A DNA stretch of 64,000 nt from Methylobacterium sp. WL1 (GTDB lineage: Bacteria; Pseudomonadota; Alphaproteobacteria; Rhizobiales; Beijerinckiaceae): positions 1,677,001 through 1,741,000 of the forward strand of contig NZ_CP042823.1 of NCBI RefSeq assembly GCF_008000895.1. The letters run 5' to 3'. The notes under the pieces were generated by a model. That model saw nothing but the letters and a program-made list of their open reading frames with translations, had not been told where the DNA came from and did no database searches. Shown here one piece after another: positions 42,245 to 51,362 of the stretch (position 1 is its first letter; every line of letters begins with the position of its first letter). A program made the position numbers and the translations under genes.

Positions 42245-43864
42245 TCAGTGCCGGTAGCGTTCGGCCAGGGCCATGAGGGCCTGGGCGAGTTCGGTGAGGT
42301 TGGCCGAGGCCGCCTCGACCTCGCGGGTGCCGGCCGCCGTCTGCTGGCTGGCTTGGCGGATGTTCTGCAGCGCGCCCATCACCTGCTCGATCCCGAGCTG
42401 CTGCTGGTTGGTCGAGGCCACGATCTGCTGGAACGTCTGCACGTTCTCCTCCACCCGCGCCGTGATCTCCTCGATCGTCCGCTGGGTCGTGTCCGAGCGC
42501 GTCTTGCCGGCCGCCGCGCGCTTGACCGCCTCCTCGGTGAGCATCACCGACGTGTTGATGCCCCGCTGGATCTCGCCCAGGATCCCCCGGACCTGACCGG
42601 TGGCCGCCTTGGCCTGGTCGGCCAGCAGCTTCATCTCGGAGGCCACCACGGCGAAGCTGCGCCCGCTCTCGCCGGCCGCCGCCGCCTCGATCGCGGCGTT
42701 CAGCGCCAGCAGGTGCGTGCGCTCCGAGATGTCGTTGACCGTCTCGATGATGTCGCCGATCGTCTGGGTCTTCTCCGACAGGCTGACGATGTTGCCGGCC
42801 ACCGCCTCGGCCTGCTCGCGGATCGCGTCCATCGCCTTGGCGGTGTCGGAGACCGCGCGCAGGCCCTGCCGGGAGGTCTGGGCCGTGGCCTGGGCGGTGG
42901 CGATTACCTCGGTGGCGCGCTTGCCGATCTGGGCGCCGGAATGGGTGATCTCGTCCACCGTGGCCGCAGTCTCCTGCACGGCCGCGAACTGCTCCTCGAC
43001 CGACGCCGCCTGCTGCTGCGCCGAGGCGCGGATCTCGGCCGCGGCGGCGTTCAGGTCGGCGGTGGCCGCCCGGCTCGTGCGGGCGAGGTCCGACAGGTTG
43101 TCCACCATCGCGTTCAGGGTCCGCCCCAGGCGCGCGATCTCGTCACGCCCGCCGGAGCGCAGCCGGCCGGACAAATCGCCGGCGCCGACCCGTTCGACGA
43201 AGCCCAACACGGCCCCGAGGGGCCGGACGATCAGGCGGTTGATGGCAAGCCCGATCCCGGCGCAGATCAGGAGCGTGATCAGGGTGCCGCCCCACAGGGC
43301 GAGGCTCTCGTTGCGCTCGGCCCGGGCGACGCGCAGCTTCAAGGCGACCCGGCGGGCTTCCTCGGCGGTCTCGATGGCGCCCAGCTTGGACCGCAGGGTG
43401 TCGAACAGCTGCTTGCCCGCGCCCTCGGCCTCGATGCGGATCGCCTCGGGCCGGGTCGCCGGGTCGGCTGCGCCCTTGATCGCCGCCTCGCTGATCTCGG
43501 TCTGCCAAGTGCGCGCCGCCGTGGCGGCATCGGCCAGAAGCCGCGACGCCGTCGCGTCGGTGCCGATCAGGAGGCCGAGGCGGTTGATCGCCGCGTCCAG
43601 GGCCGGCCGTCCCTGCCGGTAGGGTTCGAGGCTGCCATCCCGTCCGGTGATCAGGTAGCCGCGCAGCCCCGTCTCCTGGTTGAGCATGGCGTTACGGAAC
43701 GCGTCGAGGCCGCGGATCGTCTGGTTCGACCGGTCGAGGACATCGTTGGCGTCCTGCAGCTGCCCGCGGGTGACCAGGACCGCCCCACTGCTGAGCACCG
43801 AGACCAGCGCGATGACGCCGATGGCGGCGCCGAGGGTGCGGTTGAGGCCCAACGTGTTCGGCAT
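42245..43864 (-). CDS. Methyl-accepting chemotaxis protein with CHASE3-like sensor
   Basis: A 539-residue transducer. A membrane helix at about residues 10-33 and another near 190-212 flank a periplasmic helical domain with the CHASE3 hallmark AMLNQETGLRGYLITGRDGS. A HAMP region follows (LIVRPLGAVLGFVERVGAGD). The signalling tip reads THLLALNAAIEAAAAGESGR and SFAVVASEMKLLADQAKAAT. No C-terminal CheR-binding pentapeptide is apparent. The ligand is unknown. Partner Che genes are not adjacent, so it serves a distant array. Confidence 0.92.
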   Translation of the reverse strand: MPNTLGLNRTLGAAIGVIALVSVLSSGAVLVTRGQLQDANDVLDRSNQTIRGLDAFRNAMLNQETGLRGYLITGRDGSLEPYRQGRPALDAAINRLGLLIGTDATASRLLADAATAARTWQTEISEAAIKGAADPATRPEAIRIEAEGAGKQLFDTLRSKLGAIETAEEARRVALKLRVARAERNESLALWGGTLITLLICAGIGLAINRLIVRPLGAVLGFVERVGAGDLSGRLRSGGRDEIARLGRTLNAMVDNLSDLARTSRAATADLNAAAAEIRASAQQQAASVEEQFAAVQETAATVDEITHSGAQIGKRATEVIATAQATAQTSRQGLRAVSDTAKAMDAIREQAEAVAGNIVSLSEKTQTIGDIIETVNDISERTHLLALNAAIEAAAAGESGRSFAVVASEMKLLADQAKAATGQVRGILGEIQRGINTSVMLTEEAVKRAAAGKTRSDTTQRTIEEITARVEENVQTFQQIVASTNQQQLGIEQVMGALQNIRQASQQTAAGTREVEAASANLTELAQALMALAERYRH

Positions 43865-44079
43865 GCTCGACTTTCCCTGCCTGGATTTGCGGACGGCCGC
43901 GCGCGGCCGCGGCTATCGATGGCGGGTAAGCCCATAACGCCCAAACCCCGCCGGTGCGAGCGACCGGCGGCGACAGCGCGCCGCCCTTCCGGGCCGGCGC
44001 CCTCCGCATGACGGTAAGGCGGTCCGCGATGCCGCCACGAACCAGTGGACCTTCCGTCGCGTACGCGGTAGAATGTCCG

Positions 44080-44475
44080 CGAGGTTGATGACCGGTTCAT
44101 AATAACGTTTCAGGACCCGGGGGCGGTACCCGGCGCCTCCACCAAAAACATCCTGCCCGGTGATTTTCACGGGGCAGCGCAGACGGCCCTTAACGGGCGT
44201 CGATTGCGGCCAGGGTGTTTCTGCTGGGGGCGAAGTTAGGTTCGACTGGACGGTAAAGGGACCGCGAGTTCTACCCTGTTTCGGCAGGATAAGATGCGAT
44301 CTTCGGTAAGGACTCGACCGGTTCGGCGCAGGCAACCCCTGTTCCGGGCACCTGACCAAAACTCTAAATGCCAACGATAACGTTGTCATGGATGCCCGCC
44401 TCGCGGCGTAAGCATCTTGCGGCAGGGCAGCCGTAGAAACAGAACCCGGGGCTTCGGCCCCGGGGCCCACCTTTT
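44080..44475 (+). ncRNA. ssrA: Permuted two-piece tmRNA gene (ssrA)
   Basis: Circularly permuted alphaproteobacterial tmRNA. The acceptor piece comes first: a T-arm-like hairpin CCGGG-loop-CCCGG, then GCCTCCACCA ending at 44144. After an intervening segment the coding piece starts at about 44226 with GGGGGC, which pairs with GCCTCC of the acceptor including the G.U pair at position 3 used by alanyl-tRNA synthetase. The tag frame is 44370-44411 and reads ANDNVVMDARLAA, then TAA; ANDN and LAA are typical. A hairpin with CTTTTT ends the gene. It rescues stalled ribosomes and tags products for ClpXP. Outer boundaries are approximate. Confidence 0.9.
44442..44475 (+). terminator. Hairpin at the 3' end of ssrA
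   Basis: CCCGGGG and CCCCGGG pair around CTTCGG, followed a few bases later by CTTTTTCC. It fits the end of the tmRNA precursor transcript. Confidence 0.7.
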
Positions 44476-44683
44476 TCCTTCATCGCGATGATCGACGACG
44501 CTCAGTGGCCAAGCCGTGGGCGGTCGATGCACGTCCGGACGTTCGGATCGCGCCTTGACCGGCAGCGGTGCAGACTCTTCCTCAGCCTGGGCGAGACTTC
44601 GGCGGCGCGGCGCATTCCGGCTTTTCGCGCGTCCACGTCCCCCGTAAGGATGGGCCCGCCTCGCGCATTACACCGGAGCCGTC

Positions 44684-45532
44684 ATGGCGCGCACCTCGTC
44701 GTTGAAATCCTGTCTCGGCATGCTCGCCTTGGTCTCCCTCGGCACGGTCACGAGCCAGACGGCCCAGGCGGACGCGACGCTCGACCGGATCAAGGGGCGG
44801 CAGAAGTTCACGGTCGGCATCATCCTGTCGGGTGCGCCCTTCGGCTACATCGATCCGCAGAGCCGGGCCGAGAAGGGCTTCAATATCGACCTGGCGAAGG
44901 CGCTGGCCGAGAAGCTCGGCGTGAAGGTCGAGCTCGTCACCGTCACGCCGCCCAACCGCGTGCAGTTCCTGCAGCAGGGCAAGGTCGACGTCCTGATCGC
45001 CAACATGCAGTTCACCGAGGATCGCGCGAAGATCATGGATCACGTGCAGACCCCGTATGACCGAGCCGGCGGTGCCGCGCTCGGCCGTAAGGACAGCGGG
45101 ATCAAGGACTGGGCGGACCTGAAGGGCAAGCCGGTCTGCATCTCGCAGGGCTCGAACTACGCGCAGCCCCTGGCCGACACCTATGGCGCCGAGGTGAAGG
45201 GCATCCCGAGCCAGCCGGAATCGATGCTCGCGCTCCAGGGCGGCAATTGCGTCGTCGCCGTCCACGTGGCGCCGACGATCAAGCTGCTGCTCGCCGACCG
45301 CCCGAACGAGTGGAAGGACTTCGCCATCGTCATCCCGACGGAGCTGGAGCCGGCCGATTCGGTGATCTGGCTGCGCAAGGGCGAGCGCGACACCGGCGCG
45401 GCGCTGGACGCGGCGGTGCGCGATCTCCATGCCTCGGGTGCGATGCTGGAGATGGCCAAGGCCAACCGTCTGGTCGATCCGGCCTTCCTGGAGGAGGCAC
45501 GGCGCAGATACGCCGCGCCCGCCAAGCCGTAA
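44684..45532 (+). CDS. ABC transporter substrate-binding protein, polar amino acid type
   Basis: A 282-residue periplasmic binding protein of family 3. A signal peptide (residues 1-29) ends QTAQA. The mature part starts TLDRIKGRQKFTVGIILSGA and contains PFGYIDPQSRAEKGFNIDLA, VDVLIANMQFTEDRAKIMD and ADLKGKPVCISQGSNYAQPL. It opens the six-gene operon to 50559, directly after the ssrA terminator, and delivers a small charged ligand to the two permeases. The ligand is unknown. Confidence 0.9.
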   Translation: MARTSSLKSCLGMLALVSLGTVTSQTAQADATLDRIKGRQKFTVGIILSGAPFGYIDPQSRAEKGFNIDLAKALAEKLGVKVELVTVTPPNRVQFLQQGKVDVLIANMQFTEDRAKIMDHVQTPYDRAGGAALGRKDSGIKDWADLKGKPVCISQGSNYAQPLADTYGAEVKGIPSQPESMLALQGGNCVVAVHVAPTIKLLLADRPNEWKDFAIVIPTELEPADSVIWLRKGERDTGAALDAAVRDLHASGAMLEMAKANRLVDPAFLEEARRRYAAPAKP

Positions 45533-45548
45533 CCGCGTCGCTGCCGAC

Positions 45549-46292
45549 ATGATCGACCAAGCCGTCCGGACCTTCATCGCCCTCGCGGGCGAGGTCGGCC
45601 TGCACTACGACTTCCTCCTCAGCGCGTCCGAGGTCCGGCCCTGGATCGCCGGCATGGGCACCACGCTCCTGCTCGTGCTCGTGGCAATCCCGCTGAGCCT
45701 TGCGGCCGGCGTGGCCTTCGCGGCGGCCCTGACCTCGGGCCGGCCCTGGCTCGCCGGCCCGGTGCGGGCCTATGTCGAGCTCACCCGCAACACCCCGACC
45801 CTCGTCCAGCTCATGTTCGCGTTCTTCGCGCTCAACATGCTGCTGTCGAAGGCGCTCGGCGGCGCGGCCCACAACCCGTTCACGCCGTTCTTCTGGGTGG
45901 TCGCAGTCACCGGGCTCCACGTCGCCGCCTTCCACGCCGAAGCGTTGCGCGGCGGGATCGAGGCCGTGCCGGCAGCCATGGTGGAGACGGCGCATGCCAT
46001 CGGCTTCTCCGCCTTCGAGGTCCTGCGCTTCGTGACGCTTCCCCTCGCCCTGCGCACGGCGATGCCGGCCATCGTGAACAACCTCGTCAACCTCGTGAAG
46101 CTGACGACCATCGGGTCGGCGATCGCGGTGGGCGAGGTCACCTATGCGTCGATCATGATCTGGACGCAGCGCGACAACGTCCTCGAACTGATGATCGTGA
46201 TCCTGCTGTTCTTCGGCCTGATCAACACGGTGCTGTCGCAGGTCGGCCGGTACGTGGAGCGTCGCCTCGCCGTCCCGGGCTACGGCGTGTGA
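45549..46292 (+). CDS. ABC transporter permease 1, amino acid type
   Basis: A 247-residue inner-membrane permease (HisM/GlnP type). YVELTRNTPTLVQLMFAFFA is the conserved family stretch, and EALRGGIEAVPAAMVETAHA with IGFSAFEVLRFVTLPLALRT is the EAA loop that contacts the ATPase. The start at 45549 is the first sensible ATG after the binding-protein stop. The stop overlaps the next start by four bases. Confidence 0.9.
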   Translation: MIDQAVRTFIALAGEVGLHYDFLLSASEVRPWIAGMGTTLLLVLVAIPLSLAAGVAFAAALTSGRPWLAGPVRAYVELTRNTPTLVQLMFAFFALNMLLSKALGGAAHNPFTPFFWVVAVTGLHVAAFHAEALRGGIEAVPAAMVETAHAIGFSAFEVLRFVTLPLALRTAMPAIVNNLVNLVKLTTIGSAIAVGEVTYASIMIWTQRDNVLELMIVILLFFGLINTVLSQVGRYVERRLAVPGYGV

Positions 46293-47071
46293 GCACCGCC
46301 GCGCTCCCCGCGCGAAGCCGCGCCACCCTCGGTCCGGCCCTGGCATGGCTCGGTCTCGCCGCCGCCGGCTTCCTCCTGTGGTTCGTGCTCGACGCGCGGC
46401 TCGCCCGCGACCTGCTCGACTGGCTGCCCTACCTCGCCTCGGGCTTCGCCATGAACATCCTGATCAGCGTGCTCGCCATGGGCGCGGGCACGCTCGCGGG
46501 CGTCATGCTGGGGGCGATGGAGCTGTCGGCCTCCCGGCTCGTGCGAGCCCCGGCGGTGGCCTACGTGCAAGTCTTCCGCAACGCGCCGCACCTCGTGCTG
46601 ATCTTCGCCACCACCTACATCTTCCCATTTGAAATCGTGGTGGCTGGCAACTACCTGCCCTTTCCCGACTGGCTGAAGGCGGTGTTCGGGCTCGCGATCC
46701 CGGCGAGCGCCTACGTGGCTGAGATCGTCCGCGGGGCGATCCAGTCGGTCCCGACCACGCAGTGGGACGCCGCCAAGGGCGTCGGCATGTCCCGCGGGCA
46801 AACCCTGCGCTGGATCATCCTGCCCCAGTGCCTGCGCCGGGCGCTGCCGCCCTGGATGAACCTCTACGCCTCGATCACCATGAGCACGGCGCTGGCCTCC
46901 CTGGTCGGCGTCCACGAGCTGCTGCACGCGGCCACCGACGCGAGCACGGCGGTGCGCCGCGACGACTTCACCATCGCGGTCTACCTCACGGTGCTCGCCG
47001 CCTTCTTCCTCTTCTGCTTCCCGATCTCGCGCCTGACGCGGCGCCTCGAACGCCGCCTCGCCCCGCGCTGA
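46289..47071 (+). CDS. ABC transporter permease 2, amino acid type
   Basis: A 260-residue partner permease starting at GTG. It has five to six membrane segments (LAWLGLAAAGFLLWFVLDA, MNILISVLAMGAGTLAGVML) and the family motif YVQVFRNAPHLVLIFATTY. The EAA loop is IVRGAIQSVPTTQWDAAKGV, GMSRGQTLRWIILPQCLRR. Coupled to permease 1 through the overlap. Together they make the heterodimeric channel. Confidence 0.9.
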   Translation: MSTAALPARSRATLGPALAWLGLAAAGFLLWFVLDARLARDLLDWLPYLASGFAMNILISVLAMGAGTLAGVMLGAMELSASRLVRAPAVAYVQVFRNAPHLVLIFATTYIFPFEIVVAGNYLPFPDWLKAVFGLAIPASAYVAEIVRGAIQSVPTTQWDAAKGVGMSRGQTLRWIILPQCLRRALPPWMNLYASITMSTALASLVGVHELLHAATDASTAVRRDDFTIAVYLTVLAAFFLFCFPISRLTRRLERRLAPR

Positions 47072-47088
47072 AAGTCGATCGCCGCCCC

Positions 47089-47883
47089 ATGGCACAGGAT
47101 TCCACCCCCCGGCCGATCCTCGTCGAGCTTCAGGACGTCCACCTGTCCTTCGGGGCGGCCGAAGTGCTCAAGGGCATCGATCTCACGGTGGCGAAGGGGG
47201 ATGCGGTCTCGATCATCGGACCGTCCGGATCGGGCAAGTCCACGATCCTGCGCTGCATCAACGGGCTCGCCCAGCCTCAGGCGGGCCGGATCACGGTGGC
47301 CGGCACCCGGGTCGACACCCTGCGCACCGAGGCCGAGCGGATCGCCCTGCGCAAGCGCATCGGCATCGTGTTCCAGCAATACAACCTGTTCCCGCACCTC
47401 ACCGTGCTGGAGAACATCACCATCGCGCCAACCCGCATCCTCAAGGTGCCGCGGGCCGAGGCCGAGGCCCTGGCCCGCGACCTGCTCGCCCGGGTCCGCC
47501 TCGCCGACAAGGTCGCGGCCTATCCGGGCGCATTGTCCGGCGGCCAGCAGCAGCGCGTCGCCATCGCGCGGGCGCTGGCCATGCGGCCGGACCTCGTCCT
47601 GTTCGACGAGGTCACCTCCGCCCTGGATCCCGAGATGGTCGGCGAAGTGCTCGCCGTCATCCGGGAGCTGGTCCGCGACGGGCTGACCAGCATTCTCGTC
47701 ACCCACGAGATGCGCTTCGCCGAGGAGATCAGCGACACGATCGCGTTCACCGAAAACGGCCGGATCGTCGCGCAGGCTCCGCCGGCCGAGCTGTTCTATC
47801 GGTCCGGCAATCCGCGCATCCGCCAGTTCATCGGCGGCTTCCAGGGCTACCGGGACGCCGTGCAGGACCGGGAGGGGATCTGA
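47089..47883 (+). CDS. ABC transporter ATP-binding protein, amino acid type
   Basis: A 264-residue ATPase of the GlnQ/HisP type. Walker A is GPSGSGKST, the Q-loop is VFQQYNLFPHLTV, the signature is LSGGQQQRVAIARAL, Walker B is LVLFDEVTSALDPEMV, and the switch His is in LVTHEMRF. It powers the transporter formed with the two upstream permeases. Its stop overlaps the next gene's ATG by one base (TGATG), tying transport to the enzyme genes. Confidence 0.93.
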   Translation: MAQDSTPRPILVELQDVHLSFGAAEVLKGIDLTVAKGDAVSIIGPSGSGKSTILRCINGLAQPQAGRITVAGTRVDTLRTEAERIALRKRIGIVFQQYNLFPHLTVLENITIAPTRILKVPRAEAEALARDLLARVRLADKVAAYPGALSGGQQQRVAIARALAMRPDLVLFDEVTSALDPEMVGEVLAVIRELVRDGLTSILVTHEMRFAEEISDTIAFTENGRIVAQAPPAELFYRSGNPRIRQFIGGFQGYRDAVQDREGI

Positions 47884-49217
47884 TGCCGAACCCGCGCACC
47901 GCCGCCCTCGCGGAGGCGATCGTCGCCGCCCGCCCGGACGTCGATACCGCCGCCATGATGGCGGCGCGGGTCGCGCTGGTGGACTTCCTGGCCTGCGCTC
48001 TGGCGGGCAGCACCGACCCGTCGCTCGCGACGTTGCGCGGCGTCTTCGGCGATGCGCCCGGTCGTGCCCTGGTGATCGGCTCCGGGCAGCCGGCCGACCC
48101 GTTCCTCGCCGCCCTCCTCAACGGCCATGCGGGCCACGTGCTCGACTACGACGACGTGCAGGCCAGCGTGCGCGGCCATCCGACCACCGTGATCGTCCCG
48201 GCGCTGCTCGCCACCCTCGACCCGGACGCGCTCCCCACCGCGGTCGCGTTCCTGGCCGCCTACCTGGTCGGGCTGGAGACGATGGCGCATCTCGGGCGCG
48301 CGATCGGCCCCGCCCATTACGAGCGCGGCTTCCACGCCACCGCCACCCTCGGTCCACTCGGTGCGGCGGCCGCGATCGCGCATCTGCGCGGCTTCACCGC
48401 CGGGACGACCGCGATCGCCCTCGGTCTCGCCGCGACGCAGGCCGCCGGGTTGCGGCTGCAATTCGGATCCGACGCGAAGCCGCTCCATGCCGGGCTCGCC
48501 GCCCGCAACGGCCTGGCGGCGGCCCTCCTGGCCGAGGCCGGCCTGTCCGGCGCCGACGACGGCCTCGATGGCGCGAACGGGTTCCTGCAGGCCTACGGCT
48601 TCGGCGAGGCGGCGCCCGAGCGGCTGCTGGAAGATTGGGGCGCCCCCTGGCAGATCGTCCGCCCCGGCCTGACCCTCAAGGCGTTCCCCTGCTGCACGGC
48701 GGCCCACCCCGTGGCAGTGGCCGGCCTCGCCTTCCACCGCGAGGGGATCCGCGACTTGGCGGGGGCGACGATCACCTTCCCGCCGGGGGGCGACGCGGCC
48801 CTGGTGGTCCGGACGCCGCGCACCGGCATCGAGGCACGGTTCAGCCCGGAATACATCCTGGCCGCGGCCCTGGTGGACGGGGCGGTCCGGATCGACCATT
48901 TCGACGCGCGTCCGGTCCGCCCCGACCTCGCGGCGCTGGCGGCGCGGGTCGAGCGCCGGCACGATCCGTCCGCCCGCCGCCTTTCCTCAGACCCGAGCAC
49001 GCGCTTCGTCGTGGTGGAGATCACGGACCCCGCGGGCCGCACGAATTGCCGGCGCATCGACGGCCTGCCTGGGCTCACGGATCCCGACGACAAGTTCCGG
49101 GACGCGACCGCCGGTTCGGAGGCCTTGCGTCCGGTGCCCGACCTCGTGCGCAACATGCACGACGGAAACGATCTCGCCCACCTCCTCGGCCTTCTCGCGC
49201 GACGGCTGCAGCCGTGA
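47883..49217 (+). CDS. MmgE/PrpD family protein
   Basis: A 444-residue MmgE/PrpD protein. The family includes 2-methylcitrate dehydratase, cis-aconitate decarboxylase and iminodisuccinate epimerase, all acting on polycarboxylates. Landmarks are ARVALVDFLACALAGSTDPS, LLNGHAGHVLDYDDVQASVR and GHPTTVIVPALLATLD, and later LKAFPCCTAAHPVAVAGLAF. None of the usual methylcitrate-cycle genes (prpB, prpC) is nearby, so it is unlikely to be 2-methylcitrate dehydratase. The substrate probably enters through the upstream transporter. Confidence 0.85.
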   Translation: MPNPRTAALAEAIVAARPDVDTAAMMAARVALVDFLACALAGSTDPSLATLRGVFGDAPGRALVIGSGQPADPFLAALLNGHAGHVLDYDDVQASVRGHPTTVIVPALLATLDPDALPTAVAFLAAYLVGLETMAHLGRAIGPAHYERGFHATATLGPLGAAAAIAHLRGFTAGTTAIALGLAATQAAGLRLQFGSDAKPLHAGLAARNGLAAALLAEAGLSGADDGLDGANGFLQAYGFGEAAPERLLEDWGAPWQIVRPGLTLKAFPCCTAAHPVAVAGLAFHREGIRDLAGATITFPPGGDAALVVRTPRTGIEARFSPEYILAAALVDGAVRIDHFDARPVRPDLAALAARVERRHDPSARRLSSDPSTRFVVVEITDPAGRTNCRRIDGLPGLTDPDDKFRDATAGSEALRPVPDLVRNMHDGNDLAHLLGLLARRLQP

Positions 49218-49257
49218 GCATTCCAGCCGCCCCCGAACCGCATCCGTGAGCCCGCCC

Positions 49258-50559
49258 ATGACGACGACCCCGCGACAGATGCATCTCGGCCTGTTCCTGC
49301 AGGGAGCCGGCCATCACGTCTCCGGCTGGCGCCACCCGCGCGCCGAGGCCGGCAGCGAGAATTTCGACCTCCTGCGCCGGGTGACGCAGATGGCCGAGGA
49401 CGCCAAGTTCGACATGGTGTTCCTCGCGGACGGCCTTACCAGCGCGGTGGACGCGCATCCGTCGATGATCGCGCGCTTCGAGCCGCTGACGCTGTTGAGC
49501 GCCCTGGCGATGGTGACGAGCCGCATCGGCCTCGCGGCGACCTCCTCGACCACCTACGGCGAGCCGTATCACACCGCCCGCGCCTTCGCGTCGCTCGATC
49601 ATTTGAGCGGCGGACGGGCGGCGTGGAACGTCGTCACCACCTCCTACGCGCGCACCGCCGACAACTTCTCGAAGGACCATCCCGCGCATGACGAGCGCTA
49701 CGCCGTCGCCGAGGAGTTCGTCGACGTGGTCTGCGGCCTCTGGGACAGCTGGGACGACGACGCCTTCGTGAAGGACAAGGCACGCGGCATCTACGCCGAT
49801 CCCGCGAAGGTGCGGGTGCTCGACCATGTCGGCCGCTACTTCCGTACCAAGGGCCCGCTCAACATCCCACGTTCGCCGCAAGGCCACCCGATCCTGATCC
49901 AGGCCGGTTCGTCCGGTCCGGGCCAGGATCTCGCCGCCCGCCGGGCCGACGTGGTGTTCACCGCCCAGCAGACCATCGAGGAGGCGCAGACATTCTACGC
50001 CAGCCTCCAGCAGCGCGTCGCCGGCTTCGGCCGCGATCCCGCGACCGTGGCGGTCATGCCGGGTATCCTCCCGGTCATCGGTCGGACGCTGGAGGAAGCG
50101 AGCGCGAAGCTGATCGAACTCGATCGGTGGACGGAGATCGCCAAGGCGATGCCGCTGTTGGAAGAGCGTCTCGGCCATTCGCTGGCAACCTACGATTTGG
50201 ACGGCCCGCTCCCGGACCTCCCGATCTCGGATCAGCTGCGCAGCCGCGCCGAACTCCTCACCGGGCTGGCCCGCCGGGAGCGGTTGACCATACGCCAGCT
50301 CGCCCTGCGGGTGGCAGCGGGGCGCGGCCACCACATGATCGTCGGCACGGCGACGGACGTCGCCGACCGCATGCAGGCTTGGTTCGAGGGTGGGGCCGCG
50401 GACGGCTTCAACGTGATGCCGCCCTTCTTCCCCGAGGGGCTGAGCGATTTCGTCCGAGAGGTCGTTCCGCTGCTCCAAGAGCGCGGCCTGTTCCGGACGG
50501 AGTACACGGGAACCACCCTGCGCGGGCATCTCGGCCTGTCGAGGCCGGAGCCGCGGTGA
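49258..50559 (+). CDS. Flavin-dependent monooxygenase, NtaA/SnaA/DszA type
   Basis: A 433-residue LLM-class flavin monooxygenase of the NtaA/SnaA/DszA group, which cleaves C-N or C-S bonds using reduced FMN from a separate reductase. Landmarks are QMHLGLFLQGAGHHVSGWRH, FDMVFLADGLTSAVD, ALAMVTSRIGLAATSSTTYG, SGGRAAWNVVTTSYARTADN and ILIQAGSSGPGQDLAARRAD. No flavin reductase gene is in the operon. ATG 49258 is chosen; GTG 49246 is possible. As the last gene of the operon it is the likely degrading enzyme for the imported compound. Confidence 0.88.
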   Translation: MTTTPRQMHLGLFLQGAGHHVSGWRHPRAEAGSENFDLLRRVTQMAEDAKFDMVFLADGLTSAVDAHPSMIARFEPLTLLSALAMVTSRIGLAATSSTTYGEPYHTARAFASLDHLSGGRAAWNVVTTSYARTADNFSKDHPAHDERYAVAEEFVDVVCGLWDSWDDDAFVKDKARGIYADPAKVRVLDHVGRYFRTKGPLNIPRSPQGHPILIQAGSSGPGQDLAARRADVVFTAQQTIEEAQTFYASLQQRVAGFGRDPATVAVMPGILPVIGRTLEEASAKLIELDRWTEIAKAMPLLEERLGHSLATYDLDGPLPDLPISDQLRSRAELLTGLARRERLTIRQLALRVAAGRGHHMIVGTATDVADRMQAWFEGGAADGFNVMPPFFPEGLSDFVREVVPLLQERGLFRTEYTGTTLRGHLGLSRPEPR

Positions 50560-50936
50560 ATCCGATCCGTGCGCTTGCGGTCCGCCCCCGTCGTTTGCAA
50601 GCGCCTCGGCTACCTACGGGTGAGCCGCGAACGCTCGGCGAGTCTCACCGCTTCCGCGGTCGACGCCTTGCCGCGGCCGGTTAGCTCAAAACTGAGTCGA
50701 AGGGGCGATGCGCCGTAGCGCGATACGCCGCGATACCATTTTCCCTGCACGAGGGAAAAGTACAGGGATTTTGGGCCTGACAGCGTACGCTATCAAGCGC
50801 TGACCACACGAACCTGCAATACCCTACGATCGCCGAAAGACCCCAGCCGAATAGCGGCTCCGCCGATTATCTCCCCGTTTCAGCGCTCGCCGATCCAATG
50901 GGAGTGGGACGGGTACGTGGCGGTGCGGTGGATGGC
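50560..50936. other. Intergenic stretch, no gene seen
   Basis: No gene or strong motif. It marks the end of the core-like block. Confidence 0.4.
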
Positions 50937-51362
50937 TCAATTCGGCGTCATCCATGGATCTACAACAACGATCCCGCAATCGACAAAGTCGCGCACGTTA
51001 CGGGTCGCCAAACGCGCGCCGCGGGAGGCGGTAATCGCAGCGATTTGACCGTCAATCTGCGAGATTGGCTGCCCAGCTCGGCGTCGGCTGGCCGCGATGT
51101 CCGCGTAGGCCATAGCCGCATCTTGATCGAAGCTCAGGATACGTCCGGCTAACTCGACCTCGAAAATCGGCTGAGCTGCTGCGAACAGATCGTCGCGACG
51201 GCGCCCCTCCGGTAGCAACGATAGGCCGTAGAAGATCTCCGCTTGCGTGAGAGTTGTGGTGAACAAGCCGGCCGAGGGTTGAGCCGCAAACCATTTTAGG
51301 ACGAATATTGTTGGCTTCGCTCGCATCAACTCTGAGAGGACGTTAGTATCGAGGATGATCAC
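50937..51362 (-). CDS. vapC: PIN-domain toxin, VapC/FitB type
   Basis: A 141-residue PIN ribonuclease toxin. The acidic residues appear in MIILDTNVLSELMR, TQAEIFYGLSLLP, DGQIAAITASRGARLATRNV and RDFVDCGIVVVDPW. FitB/VapC toxins cleave RNA and are blocked by the partner antitoxin. The start overlaps the antitoxin stop by four bases, so the toxin is translated after the antitoxin. It appears intact. Confidence 0.88.
   Translation of the reverse strand: MIILDTNVLSELMRAKPTIFVLKWFAAQPSAGLFTTTLTQAEIFYGLSLLPEGRRRDDLFAAAQPIFEVELAGRILSFDQDAAMAYADIAASRRRAGQPISQIDGQIAAITASRGARLATRNVRDFVDCGIVVVDPWMTPN

Noticed and set aside
42236..44011. 591-residue plus-strand open frame
   Set aside because: Antisense of the chemotaxis receptor. 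Repetitive Arg/Gly/Asp composition.
43913..44470. 185-residue minus-strand open frame
   Set aside because: Lies across the tmRNA gene and has no protein character.
45330..46346. 338-residue minus-strand open frame
   Set aside because: Antisense of the ABC permease region.
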